Shown: one piece after another, positions 17,302 through 25,793 of the stretch
Layout: every line of letters starts with the position of its first letter
Position numbering within the stretch: position 1 is the stretch's first letter
NCBI RefSeq assembly: GCF_022024275.1
Contig: NZ_CP091804.1
Location: 558,001 to 622,000, forward strand
Direction of reading: 5' to 3'
Length of the DNA: 64,000 nucleotides
Origin: Sphingopyxis sp. BSN-002
GTDB taxonomy: Bacteria > Pseudomonadota > Alphaproteobacteria > Sphingomonadales > Sphingomonadaceae
Notes under the pieces: generated by a model
Told to the model about the DNA's origin: nothing
Seen by the model: the letters and a program-made list of their open reading frames with translations, nothing else
Database searches by the model: none
Position numbers and translations under genes: made by a program

Positions 17302-17973
17302 CTATCGTCGAACGTTATATTCGAGCTGTTCCTGCGACAGCTGGAAGCCGACGAGCAGCTCGAAGCTGGCGCGCTGCACCGCGGCCCGCACCTCGGGAAT
17401 GCTCAGCGGATCAATCGCGGCGTCTTCCTCGCCCGCCTTCCGCTTACGCGTGATGCGTTCCTGGATGTCGGCGGGCAGCGTCGCCGCAGCGCGATCGACA
17501 TAGGCCGAAGCCTGGCCATGCCCGGTGCCCCGGACCTGCCCTTCGGGGAAGCTGATCGTGACCTGACCGACGCGCTTTGCGACAACCGCGCTTCCGCCCT
17601 GAACCACCGTCGAGAAATAGGGCAAGGTCAGTGTGCGCGCCGGGCCAGCGTCGCGGCGCGTTGCAACGACGTCGAAATTGGCGAGCTGGTAAACCTTTTC
17701 GCCGGTATCGTTGCACGCCGGCACGACGTTCGTGATCGTCGCAACCACGTCGATCGCGCTCGCGTCGCGGCTGGTTGCCGGATCGAAAAGGGTGATATCG
17801 CCCGTATGCATCGGCACGGCGACGGCCGGACAGAGGTTGCGCGTCGCGGTGATGCCCACACCCGACGAAATGTCGATGTCGTTATCCTTCGCACAGCCGG
17901 CGACTGTCGCCAGCGCTGCGGCTCCGCCCAGCACGGCGATCATTTTGCGGGACGAAGGCGAAAAAGACATCAT
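17302..17973 (-). CDS. Putative outer-envelope lipoprotein
   Basis: A protein of about 223 residues with signal M-I-A-V-L-G-G-A-A-A-L-A-T-V-A-G-C, where the Cys stands in a lipobox. The mature part has two further cysteines (N-L-C-P and P-A-C-N-D-T-G) and no domain I recognise. A tandem ATG pair is present at 17973 and 17970; a longer frame upstream is not protein-like. It is divergent from ispH and ends at a hairpin terminator. Function unknown. Confidence 0.7.
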   Translation of the reverse strand: MMSFSPSSRKMIAVLGGAAALATVAGCAKDNDIDISSGVGITATRNLCPAVAVPMHTGDITLFDPATSRDASAIDVVATITNVVPACNDTGEKVYQLANFDVVATRRDAGPARTLTLPYFSTVVQGGSAVVAKRVGQVTISFPEGQVRGTGHGQASAYVDRAAATLPADIQERITRKRKAGEEDAAIDPLSIPEVRAAVQRASFELLVGFQLSQEQLEYNVRR

Positions 17974-18126
17974 AGGGACCGGACTTTCCAAAAACCTGCC
18001 ACGGAAACGTCGAAACGAAGGTTCCGAAGCTCCATGCGCGCCGCTTCTTATCGGTGCGATGAACAAGGCGCAACAGGACGAAGCCGCTTTACCCGCAGCT
18101 CCCTGCTGCGCTAGAGCGCCCACATC

Positions 18127-19119
18127 ATGAACGCTCCCCATCCGATGACCCGCGCGTCAGGCAGCGAAACGGCAGAACAAAGCTCGGAACTGAAGGTTTT
18201 GGTGGCCGCGCCGCGCGGCTTTTGCGCCGGGGTCGACCGGGCGATCCGCATCGTCGAGCTTGCGCTCGACCGTTACGGCGCGCCGGTCTATGTCCGCCAC
18301 GAAATCGTCCACAACCGTTACGTGGTTGAATCGCTGAAGGCCAAGGGCGCGATTTTCGTCGAATCGCTCGATCAGGTTCCCGACGGCGTGCCCGTCGTCT
18401 TCAGCGCCCATGGCGTGCCGAAAGCGGTTCCCGCCAAGGCCGAGGCCCGCGGGCTCGACTATATCGACGCAACCTGCCCGCTGGTGTCGAAGGTGCATCG
18501 CCAGGCCGAACGCGCGAATGAGGCCGGCCGCCACATCATCTTCGTCGGCCATGCGGGCCACCCCGAAGTGATCGGAACGCTGGGCCAGCTTCCCGAAGGC
18601 GCGATGACCCTTGTCGAATCGGTCGACGACGTTGCTGCGCTCGCCCCGCCCGATCCCGAAATGCTTTCCTTCCTGACGCAGACGACATTGTCGGTCGACG
18701 ATACCCGCGACATCATCGCCGCGCTGCAGCACCGCTTTCCTTCGATCAGCGGACCGCGCGGCGAAGACATCTGCTACGCGACGTCGAACCGGCAGGATGC
18801 AGTGAAGGCCATCGCCGGTCGCTGCGACCGGATGATCGTCATCGGCGCCCCGAACAGCTCGAACAGCCTGCGCCTCGTCGAGGTCGCCGAGCGGCTCGGC
18901 ACGCCGGCGCATCTTGTCCAGCGCGGCACGGACGTAGACCCCGACTGGCTGCGCGACATCGGCACGCTGGGCATTACCGCCGGCGCCAGCGCCCCGGAAA
19001 CGCTGGTGCGCGAGGTCATCGACGCGGTCGCGGCGCATCGCGCGATCGTCGAAGACGTCGTTGTCACGGCCGAAGAGAATATGGTGTTCAAGCTGCCGCG
19101 CGGGCTCGAAGCCGCCTGA
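18127..19119 (+). CDS. ispH: 4-hydroxy-3-methylbut-2-enyl diphosphate reductase
   Basis: A 330-residue protein with the three iron-sulfur cysteines of IspH: G-F-C-A-G-V (Cys33), A-T-C-P-L-V (Cys117) and I-C-Y-A-T-S-N-R-Q (Cys216). Other landmarks are H-E-I-V-H-N and the L-T-Q-T-T-L-S loop. It makes IPP and DMAPP in the last step of the MEP isoprenoid pathway, needing a [4Fe-4S] cluster. It heads a tight operon: its TGA overlaps the thrB ATG. Confidence 0.95.
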   Translation: MNAPHPMTRASGSETAEQSSELKVLVAAPRGFCAGVDRAIRIVELALDRYGAPVYVRHEIVHNRYVVESLKAKGAIFVESLDQVPDGVPVVFSAHGVPKAVPAKAEARGLDYIDATCPLVSKVHRQAERANEAGRHIIFVGHAGHPEVIGTLGQLPEGAMTLVESVDDVAALAPPDPEMLSFLTQTTLSVDDTRDIIAALQHRFPSISGPRGEDICYATSNRQDAVKAIAGRCDRMIVIGAPNSSNSLRLVEVAERLGTPAHLVQRGTDVDPDWLRDIGTLGITAGASAPETLVREVIDAVAAHRAIVEDVVVTAEENMVFKLPRGLEAA

Positions 19120-20078
19120 TGGCAGTCTATACGCACGTCGACCCGGACGATCTTGCCGCGCTCGTTGCCCGTTACGACATCGGGACGGTGACCTCCTGCA
19201 AGGGGATCGCCGAAGGCGTCGAAAACAGCAATTTCCTGCTCGAGACGACTGGCGGCCGGTTCATCCTGACGCTCTATGAAAAGCGCGTGAGCGAGGACGA
19301 CCTGCCCTTCTTCGTCGACCTGCTCGATCATCTCGCCAGCCGCGAATGCCCGGTTCCAGCGATGATCGAAGACCGAAGCGGCTGCGCCATCCAGACGATT
19401 TCAGGCCGCGCGGCGTGCATCATCCAGTTCCTGCCGGGCATCTCGCTCACCCATCCGACGCCGGGCCAATGCGAAGCAACCGGGGCCGCACTCGGCGCGA
19501 TGCATCGGGCGGTCGCCGACTTCGGCGGATCGCGCGAGAACAGCATGGGACGTCGGCATTGGAACGGCGTCGCGGAAGCCGCAGGCAATCTGGACGTCGT
19601 GATTCCGGGATTGCAGGCGACCGTCGATGCCGAGCTGGCCTTCCTCGACGCACACTGGCCCGCCGGCCTTCCCGCGCATGTCATCCATGCCGACCTGTTT
19701 CCCGACAATGTCCTGATGCTCGGCGAAACGGTGACGGGGCTGATCGACTTCTATTTCGCGGCGACCGACTACCGGGCCTATGACGTTGCGGTGACCCATG
19801 CTTCGTGGACATTTTCGGACGACGGGAAGCAGTGCGACACTGAACGCGCAAGGGCATTGATGCGTGGCTATGCGGGCGCGATCGCGCTTGACGACGCCGA
19901 AATCGCGGCGCTGCCGTTGCTCGCGCGCGGCGCCTCGCTGCGCTTCCTGCTGACGCGCGCGCACGACTGGGTTCACACGCCCGCCGATGCGCTGGTAACC
20001 CGCAAGGACCCCGCGCCTTTCCTGAATCGCCTGCGCCGCTATCAGGCAGACGACGCCGCAAGCCTGTTCGCAGCATGA
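19119..20078 (+). CDS. thrB: Homoserine kinase, APH-like type (ThrB)
   Basis: A 319-residue kinase with the aminoglycoside-phosphotransferase fold: N-terminal lobe with E-N-S-N-F-L-L-E-T, catalytic H-A-D-L-F-P-D-N (His190, Asp192, Asn197) and I-D-F-Y (Asp210). Alphaproteobacteria use this type, unrelated to the GHMP-fold ThrB of E. coli, to phosphorylate homoserine in threonine synthesis. It overlaps both ispH and rnhA, so the three are co-translated. Confidence 0.9.
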   Translation: MAVYTHVDPDDLAALVARYDIGTVTSCKGIAEGVENSNFLLETTGGRFILTLYEKRVSEDDLPFFVDLLDHLASRECPVPAMIEDRSGCAIQTISGRAACIIQFLPGISLTHPTPGQCEATGAALGAMHRAVADFGGSRENSMGRRHWNGVAEAAGNLDVVIPGLQATVDAELAFLDAHWPAGLPAHVIHADLFPDNVLMLGETVTGLIDFYFAATDYRAYDVAVTHASWTFSDDGKQCDTERARALMRGYAGAIALDDAEIAALPLLARGASLRFLLTRAHDWVHTPADALVTRKDPAPFLNRLRRYQADDAASLFAA

Positions 20079-20527
20079 CCGAAGGCAGAACCGTGATCGT
20101 CGCCACTGACGGCGCGTGCAAGGGCAATCCGGGTCCCGGCGGCTGGGGCGCGGTCCTGCGCTGGGGCGATGTCGTGAAGACGCTATCGGGTGGCGAACCC
20201 GACACCACGAACAACCGGATGGAACTGATGGCGGCGATCGAGGCGCTCGCGGCGCTCAAGCGATCGTGCAACGTCGAGCTGTCGACCGACAGCGTCTATG
20301 TTCGCGACGGCATCACCAAATGGGTATTCGGCTGGCAGAAGAACGGCTGGAAGACGGCGGCGAAAAAGCCCGTTGCCAACGCCGACCTCTGGCAACGCCT
20401 CGTTGCCGAGGCGAAACGGCACAAGATCGAATGGCTGTGGGTCAAGGGCCACGCAGGACACGGCGACAATGAAATCGCCGACAAGCTCGCGAGCGATGCA
20501 GCGCTCGAAGTGGCGCGGGCGCGCTAG
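20075..20527 (+). CDS. rnhA: Ribonuclease HI
   Basis: A 150-residue RNase H with the D-E-D-D active site at Asp12, Glu50, Asp72 and Asp136 ([27 protein letters not shown]). It degrades RNA in RNA-DNA hybrids. The ATG overlaps the thrB stop. A 9-base stem follows at the gene end. Confidence 0.95.
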   Translation: MTEGRTVIVATDGACKGNPGPGGWGAVLRWGDVVKTLSGGEPDTTNNRMELMAAIEALAALKRSCNVELSTDSVYVRDGITKWVFGWQKNGWKTAAKKPVANADLWQRLVAEAKRHKIEWLWVKGHAGHGDNEIADKLASDAALEVARAR

Positions 20528-20537
20528 ACGCCCGCGC
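20513..20537. terminator. GC-rich hairpin between convergent rnhA and DUF1508 gene
   Basis: GCGCGGGCG (20513-20521) and CGCCCGCGC (20529-20537) form a perfect 9-base stem with a 7-base loop that includes the rnhA stop codon. There is no T tract, so it may slow transcription or act with Rho rather than terminate alone. Confidence 0.4.
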
Positions 20538-20543
20538 ACGATA

Positions 20544-20720
20544 TCATTCGGCTTCGCGGGTTTCCGCGCCCGGACCGTTCTTCTTGATCGACTCGATGGC
20601 GTTCACCGCGGAGGCTTTGCTCGAATAGCCTTCGGTCCAGAAGATCGTCTCGCTATTATACTTGAAATAGGCGACAAATTCGCCGCCCTTGTTCTTCTTG
20701 ATCTCGAAATAATGGGCCAT
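20544..20720 (-). CDS. DUF1508 (YegP-like) small protein
   Basis: A 58-residue single DUF1508 unit: Y-F-E-I-K-K-N-K-G-G-E-F-V-A-Y-F-K, then S-E-T-I-F-W-T-E-G-Y-S-S-K-A-S-A-V-N-A-I-E-S. E. coli YegP has two such repeats; this is the one-repeat form. Function is not established for the family. GGAGG six bases before ATG 20720 decides the start. It is convergent with rnhA. Confidence 0.85.
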   Translation of the reverse strand: MAHYFEIKKNKGGEFVAYFKYNSETIFWTEGYSSKASAVNAIESIKKNGPGAETREAE

Positions 20721-20812
20721 GCCATCCTCCACAGGTCGTATCGCGCCGGGGGTGACGCGACCAAACCTATGTTAATACAGCTATTTGGCGGCGCAAGCGG
20801 CTAGATACCGGT

Positions 20813-21955
20813 TCAGGCGAAGCGCGACGGCGCAAAAGGTGCGGGATCGACCGTTCCGATCGCGCCTGCGGGGGGCGGCGCGCCAAGCTCTGCGGCAAGC
20901 AGCGCGCCGATCGCGGGGGAGGTCTGGATGCCGAAACCGCCCTGTCCGGCGCACCAGAAAAAGCCCGGCACATGCGGATCCGCCCCGAAAACCGGGATGC
21001 GGTCGGGCGCGAAACTGCGAAGCCCTGCCCATTTGCGTTCGACTGCCGCGATCGGCCAGTCGACGACCTGCTGCAACCGGTCGATCGCAATGGCGACGTC
21101 GAGTTCCTCGGGCGCGGCGTCGCACGGCTCCGACGGCGTCTCGTCGTGCGGGCTCAGCCAGATGCGTCCCTCGCTCTCCCCCTTGAAATAGAAGCTGCCG
21201 CCGACGTGGATCACCAAAGGCAGCGAGGCGGGCACCGGGAAGTCGAGCCGCAGCTGGACCACCGTACGACGATAAGGCTGAATCCCGAATGGCGACGCGC
21301 CGCAGAGTAACGCAACCGTATCTGCCCAGGCACCGGCCGCATTGACGATCACAGCGGCGTGGACCGTGTCGTTTCCGACCTGAACTTCCCATCCCTGCCC
21401 CGTCCGGCGCGCCGCCGTCAGCCCCGCGCGCGTCGCGAGACCCGCACCGGCGCGCCTCGCCGCACGCAGATAGGCGGCATGCAGCGCCCCCACATCGATG
21501 TCGCTGCACGCGCCCTCATAGGCCGCTTCGCTCCATTCGGGGCGGATGCCGGGAACGATGCTTTCGACCTCGGCGCCCGAAACGCGCCGGATGTCGAGGC
21601 CCTTCGCCGCAAACTCAGCGGTAAAGGCGTCGACGACTGCGGCTTCGTCGCGCCGACCGATATTGAAGGCCGCGCGCGGCGACAGAAAGCTGTGCCCGGA
21701 GAAGTCCGCGGGCGGATTCAGCAGCAATCCGAAGGATGCGGTCGACAGCGGCTGCACCAGCGGCCCGCCATAGGTTTCGTGCCAGAACGCCGCCGAGCGC
21801 CCCGTTGCGTGATAACCGGGCATATCCTCTGCCTCGATCATCATGACCGAGCGATAGGGTGCGAGCGAAGCCGCGAGGCTGGCACCGGCGATGCCGGCGC
21901 CAACGATCAGCACATCGGTCGAGGATGGCAGCGTGGCGGTCATAGAGGCGCGCAT
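20813..21955 (-). CDS. FAD-dependent D-amino-acid dehydrogenase (DauA/DadA type)
   Basis: A 380-residue DAO-family flavoprotein with the Rossmann motif V-L-I-V-G-A-G-I-A-G-A-S and the conserved G-Y-H-A-T-G-R-S-A-A, N-P-P-A-D-F, N-A-A-G-A-W, Q-P-Y-R-R, S-F-Y-F-K, W-A-G-L-R-S-F and Q-G-G-F-G-I-Q-T segments. This pattern is closest in my memory to D-arginine dehydrogenase DauA, which deaminates D-Arg to 2-ketoarginine. However the position I recall as the guanidinium-binding Glu (after L-S-P-R) is Ala here, so the substrate may be another D-amino acid. Start ATG 21955, or 21943 (M-T-A-T-L). It stands alone. Confidence 0.75.
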   Translation of the reverse strand: MRASMTATLPSSTDVLIVGAGIAGASLAASLAPYRSVMMIEAEDMPGYHATGRSAAFWHETYGGPLVQPLSTASFGLLLNPPADFSGHSFLSPRAAFNIGRRDEAAVVDAFTAEFAAKGLDIRRVSGAEVESIVPGIRPEWSEAAYEGACSDIDVGALHAAYLRAARRAGAGLATRAGLTAARRTGQGWEVQVGNDTVHAAVIVNAAGAWADTVALLCGASPFGIQPYRRTVVQLRLDFPVPASLPLVIHVGGSFYFKGESEGRIWLSPHDETPSEPCDAAPEELDVAIAIDRLQQVVDWPIAAVERKWAGLRSFAPDRIPVFGADPHVPGFFWCAGQGGFGIQTSPAIGALLAAELGAPPPAGAIGTVDPAPFAPSRFA

Positions 21956-21992
21956 ATCGGCTGGTCCGCGGAATGCAAGCCGCGACGCCCCG

Positions 21993-22023
21993 CATCATGG
22001 TTACTTTTTGGTAAGTCATGATG
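21993..22023. promoter_or_regulatory. Inverted repeat upstream of the Tad pilus operon
   Basis: CATCATG (21993-21999) and CATGATG (22017-22023) are exact inverted arms; inside them GTTAC and GGTAA continue the symmetry with one unpaired base around a T-rich centre. It ends 15 bases before the cpaA start and overlaps the ribosome-binding region. It could be an operator or an mRNA hairpin. Confidence 0.35.
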
Positions 22024-22038
22024 GCTAGGAGAAGAGCG

Positions 22039-22521
22039 ATGGAAAACGCTCCGATCACGTTCGGCCTGATGGCATTGCTCGCCATCCTCATGATCGTCGC
22101 GGCGATCAGCGATCTGCGTTCCCGATCGATCTCGAACGGCCTCAACGCGACCATCGCGCTTCTCGCCATTCCCTTCTGGATCGCTGGCGGAATGGCCGTC
22201 TGGCCCGACATGGCGGTACAGTTCGGCGCCGCTTTCGCCGTCTTTCTGGTCTTTGCCGGCCTGTTCGCGATCGGTGCGATGGGCGGCGGCGACGTAAAGA
22301 TGATCGGCGGCGTGATGCTGTGGATTCCGCTAAATCTGTTCCTCGAAACGCTCACGGTGATGGCAATCGGCGGCGGTATTCTGTCGGCTGCGATGCTGAT
22401 CCATTCGAAAATTCGCCCTTCGGACAAGGTGATAGAAGTCCCCTATGGGGTCGCCATCGCCGCCTCCGGCCTTTGGGCGCTTCACCAACAATATCTTAAC
22501 CACTTTCAGTCTATCGCTTGA
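22039..22521 (+). CDS. cpaA: Prepilin peptidase CpaA (TadV type)
   Basis: A 160-residue polytopic membrane aspartic protease with catalytic Asp25 (A-I-S-D-L-R) and Asp85 (G-G-G-D-V-K). It processes Flp pre-pilin and pseudopilins at the inner membrane. The start is ATG 22039 with AGGAGA eight bases upstream; ATG 22018/22021 would add a basic tail. It is first in the Tad pilus operon, 54 bases before cpaB. Confidence 0.9.
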   Translation: MENAPITFGLMALLAILMIVAAISDLRSRSISNGLNATIALLAIPFWIAGGMAVWPDMAVQFGAAFAVFLVFAGLFAIGAMGGGDVKMIGGVMLWIPLNLFLETLTVMAIGGGILSAAMLIHSKIRPSDKVIEVPYGVAIAASGLWALHQQYLNHFQSIA

Positions 22522-22575
22522 AGCTGAGGGCAAGCACCGCCGCGTCCGGTTGGTGTTAGGAGGCGAAAAATCGTC

Positions 22576-23613
22576 ATGGATACGCGAAAGATTATGCTGA
22601 TCGTCGGCGCGCTGGTGATTGCCATCGGCGCGGCGTTCGGGGTCAACCAGATGATGCGCGGCGCAACGGCGCCCCAGGCGCGTGCCGCGGCCGCGCCGGA
22701 CATCAACGGCCCCATGATCCTCGTCGCCACCCGGCAGCTGCCGGCGGGCACGATCATCGGACCGGACAGCTTCCGCTTCCAGCCCTGGCCGAAGGAATTG
22801 GTCGAGAAGGCCTATTTCATGAAGGAAAAGACCGACGTCCAGACGCTGGTCGGCACGGTCGTGCGCTATCCGATCACCGCGGGCCAGCCGCTGACGCAGG
22901 GCGCACTCGTCCATCCCGACGATCGCGGCTTCCTCGCCGCGGCGCTCGGCCCGGGCATGCGCGCCGTCACCGTCAAGGTTTCGCTTGAACAGGGCGTGGC
23001 CGGCTTCGTCTTCCCGGGTGACCGCGTCGACGTCGTTCTCGCCCAGACGATCGAGATCGATCAGGAAAAGAGCAGCTATCCCGACAAGCAGCTGTTCACG
23101 GCTGAAACCATCGTGCGCAACGTCCGCGTCCTTGCGACCGACCAGCGCTACGATGCCGAGGACGAGACCGGCAAGACCCCGGTCCGCACCTTCGGTTCGG
23201 TGACGCTGGAAGCGACGCCCGAAATCGCCGAACGCATCGCGGTCGCGCAGGACATGGGCAAGCTGTCGCTGGCACTTCGCCCGCTCGCCGAAAGCAGCGG
23301 CGACCTCGAAGCCGCAATCGCATCGGGCGACGTCAATGTGCCCAGCAAGGGCGGCACCGCCGCCGAGAAGAAGATGCTCGCCGATGCCGCAGGCCGGCCG
23401 AGCTCGGGTCGCGGGTCGGCCACGACGGGCGGCGACGTGTCGCGCTTCTGGATCCCGGTCAGCGGCCGCGTCCAGAACAGCCGTCCGGCTCCGCAGCAGG
23501 CCTATGGCGGCAGTGCGCCCGCCGGGTCGGGTGCTCCTGCAGCACCCCGGGGTCCGGTGGTCCGTGTGACGCGCGGCGATACGATGACCGAAGTTCCGGT
23601 TGGGGGTAAGTAA
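22576..23613 (+). CDS. cpaB: Flp pilus assembly protein CpaB (RcpC)
   Basis: A 345-residue protein with an N-terminal membrane anchor (I-M-L-I-V-G-A-L-V-I-A-I-G-A-A-F-G-V), a SAF domain at about residues 46-110 (L-V-A-T-R-Q-L-P-A-G-T-I-I) and the RcpC region from about 125 (G-M-R-A-V-T-V-K-V). The last 80 residues are low-complexity Gly/Ser/Pro. RcpC/CpaB works in the periplasm with the secretin. The stop is one base before the cpaC ATG. Confidence 0.9.
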   Translation: MDTRKIMLIVGALVIAIGAAFGVNQMMRGATAPQARAAAAPDINGPMILVATRQLPAGTIIGPDSFRFQPWPKELVEKAYFMKEKTDVQTLVGTVVRYPITAGQPLTQGALVHPDDRGFLAAALGPGMRAVTVKVSLEQGVAGFVFPGDRVDVVLAQTIEIDQEKSSYPDKQLFTAETIVRNVRVLATDQRYDAEDETGKTPVRTFGSVTLEATPEIAERIAVAQDMGKLSLALRPLAESSGDLEAAIASGDVNVPSKGGTAAEKKMLADAAGRPSSGRGSATTGGDVSRFWIPVSGRVQNSRPAPQQAYGGSAPAGSGAPAAPRGPVVRVTRGDTMTEVPVGGK

Positions 23614-23614
23614 G

Positions 23615-25120
23615 ATGAACAGCAAGTCCAACTTCATGGCCGCGACCCTCGCGCGCACCCTGGCCATCGGCCTGGTCGCCGCGACCCTGGTCTCCGCCCC
23701 GGCCCAGCAGGCTTCGGCCCAGGCCACGCAGAACGCCAACAGCAGCATCGACCTGTCGGTGGGCCGTGGCCGCCTGATCAGCCTCTCGGCGCCGATGACC
23801 GACGTGTTCGTCGCCAGCGACGAAGTCGCCGACGTCCAGGTCCGTTCGAGCCGCCAGCTCTATATCTTCGGCAAGAAGCCCGGCGAAACGAGCATCTATG
23901 CGACCGATGCCAGCGGCCGGGTGGTCTATTCGACCGTCGCCCGCGTCGGCAACAACATCGAGACGATCGACCAGATGCTGTCGCTGGCCATGCCGGATGC
24001 CAAGATCTCGTCGAACACCATGAACGGCTTCGTCCTGCTGACCGGCACCGTCCAGTCGCCCGACGACGCCGCCGAAGCCGAGCGCCTCGTTCAGGCCTTC
24101 GTCGGCGACGGCACCAAGGTTCTTTCGCGCCTTCGCACCGCGACGCCGCTGCAGGTCAACCTGCAGGTCCGCATCGCCGAAGTGAACCGGACGCTGGTCA
24201 AGGAAATCAGCGGAAACCTGCTGACGCGCGACCAAGACGGACCCTTGGGTAACGGCTTTCTGGGCGGCGTGTTCGGTGGCCGTTCGGCAGGGTCGATCCA
24301 GTTCGAAGGCGAAGGTACGCCTCCCCTCGGGCCGGGCGGCGTTCGCTATAACATCACCACGCCCAGCGGGACGCGCAGTCTCGCCGGCGCCGGCCGTCTG
24401 TTCGGACTCGACCTGATCGCGTCGCTCGATATGGGCGAACGCTCGGGCATGGTCGTCACCCTCGCGCAGCCCAATCTGACCGCGATTTCGGGCGAAACCG
24501 CCGACTTCCTTGCGGGTGGCGAATTCCCGATCCCGATCCCCGGCAACTTCGCCGGTACGACGATCGAATATCGCAAATATGGTGTCAGCCTGGCCTATAC
24601 GCCGACGGTTCTCTCGAACGGCCGTATCAGCCTTCGCGTTCGCCCCGAAGTGTCGGAGCTGTCGACCGAAGGTGCGATCGAACTCGACGGCTTCCAGATC
24701 CCGGCCCTGACGGTGCGTCGCGCCGAAACCACGGTCGAACTGGGGTCGGGCGAAAGCTTCATGATCGCGGGCCTGATGAACAACCGCTCGATCGGCGCCA
24801 TCGACAAGATGCCCGGCCTCGGCGACGTTCCGCTTCTGGGCATGCTGTTCAAGTCGGACAGCTTCCGTCGCGGCGAAACCGAGCTGGTGATCGTCGTCAC
24901 GCCTTATCTGGTGAACCCGGTATCGGCAAACGACATCAAGCTGCCGACCGACGCCTATCAGGACACGAACGACCTGAAGCGCCTGCTGCTCAACCAGCAG
25001 ACGAGCGGTGTCACGGGCGGCGACCGTCCGAAGCCGCAACTCGAATCGTCGGTCGTCGACGCCGATCGTCCGCGCGGCGGCAGCAGCGATGCCGCCCCGG
25101 GCTTCAGCCTCAAGAAGTGA
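23615..25120 (+). CDS. cpaC: Flp pilus secretin CpaC (RcpA)
   Basis: A 501-residue outer-membrane secretin. It has a signal peptide ending about residue 34 (A-Q-Q-A-S-A-Q-A), an N-terminal pilus-formation domain (about 40-120, I-D-L-S-V-G-R-G-R-L-I-S-L), a BON-like part and the secretin domain (about 250-450) with A-G-G-E-F-P-I-P-I and V-E-L-G-S-G-E-S-F-M-I-A-G-L. It forms the outer-membrane ring for the pilus. The gene follows cpaB with one base between. Confidence 0.93.
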   Translation: MNSKSNFMAATLARTLAIGLVAATLVSAPAQQASAQATQNANSSIDLSVGRGRLISLSAPMTDVFVASDEVADVQVRSSRQLYIFGKKPGETSIYATDASGRVVYSTVARVGNNIETIDQMLSLAMPDAKISSNTMNGFVLLTGTVQSPDDAAEAERLVQAFVGDGTKVLSRLRTATPLQVNLQVRIAEVNRTLVKEISGNLLTRDQDGPLGNGFLGGVFGGRSAGSIQFEGEGTPPLGPGGVRYNITTPSGTRSLAGAGRLFGLDLIASLDMGERSGMVVTLAQPNLTAISGETADFLAGGEFPIPIPGNFAGTTIEYRKYGVSLAYTPTVLSNGRISLRVRPEVSELSTEGAIELDGFQIPALTVRRAETTVELGSGESFMIAGLMNNRSIGAIDKMPGLGDVPLLGMLFKSDSFRRGETELVIVVTPYLVNPVSANDIKLPTDAYQDTNDLKRLLLNQQTSGVTGGDRPKPQLESSVVDADRPRGGSSDAAPGFSLKK

Positions 25121-25145
25121 CGCGCAGGCCATCAGGAGCATAGTG

Positions 25146-25793
25146 ATGAAGAAGATCGCAACCTTTACCGCTCTGGCATTGTCGGCGTCGCTGGCGGGAT
25201 GCACGGGCACCGGAAGCAGCAATCAGGGCCTCGATTCGGTCCATCAGCCGCTCGTCCGGAACACCATCTACCAGTTCGACGTTGCCGCCGGCAGCGGCGA
25301 GCTGGCACCCAGCGAACAGGGCCGTCTCCAGGGCTGGCTCGACGCAATGGGTGTTCGCTATGGCGACCGCATCGCGATCGAGGATCCCTCGGTCTACGGC
25401 GCGAGCGAAGCGCATGCGACGATCCGTACGATGATCGAACGCCGCGGCCTGATGCTGACCGACGAAGTGCCGGTGACCACCGGCCCGATCGCACCGGGCA
25501 GCCTTCGTGTCGTCGTGACGCGCGCGACCGCCCATGTTCCGGGATGCCCCGACTGGTCGAGCAAGTCGGCGATCAACCTGAACAATTCGACCTCGTCCAA
25601 CTATGGCTGCGCGACGAACAGCAATCTCGCGGCGATGGTTGCCGACCCGAACGACCTGATCAAGGGCGCGACGGCGAAGGAAAATGACCCAACGTCGGCG
25701 ACGCGCGCGATCAAGGTCTATCGCGAGAAGCCGCCGACGGGTGCCGGCGAGCTCAAGAGCCAACCGACCAGCAACAGCGGAGGCGGCCAGTGA
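25146..25793 (+). CDS. cpaD: CpaD pilus lipoprotein
   Basis: A 215-residue lipoprotein: M-K-K-I-A-T-F-T-A-L-A-L-S-A-S-L-A-G-C, lipobox Cys19, followed by the CpaD body with G-C-P-D-W-S and N-Y-G-C-A-T-N-S-N-L-A-A-M-V-A-D-P-x-D-L, the family signature. CpaD acts as pilotin or stabiliser for the CpaC secretin. AGGAG seven bases upstream marks ATG 25146. The stop overlaps the cpaE GTG start. Confidence 0.9.
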   Translation: MKKIATFTALALSASLAGCTGTGSSNQGLDSVHQPLVRNTIYQFDVAAGSGELAPSEQGRLQGWLDAMGVRYGDRIAIEDPSVYGASEAHATIRTMIERRGLMLTDEVPVTTGPIAPGSLRVVVTRATAHVPGCPDWSSKSAINLNNSTSSNYGCATNSNLAAMVADPNDLIKGATAKENDPTSATRAIKVYREKPPTGAGELKSQPTSNSGGGQ

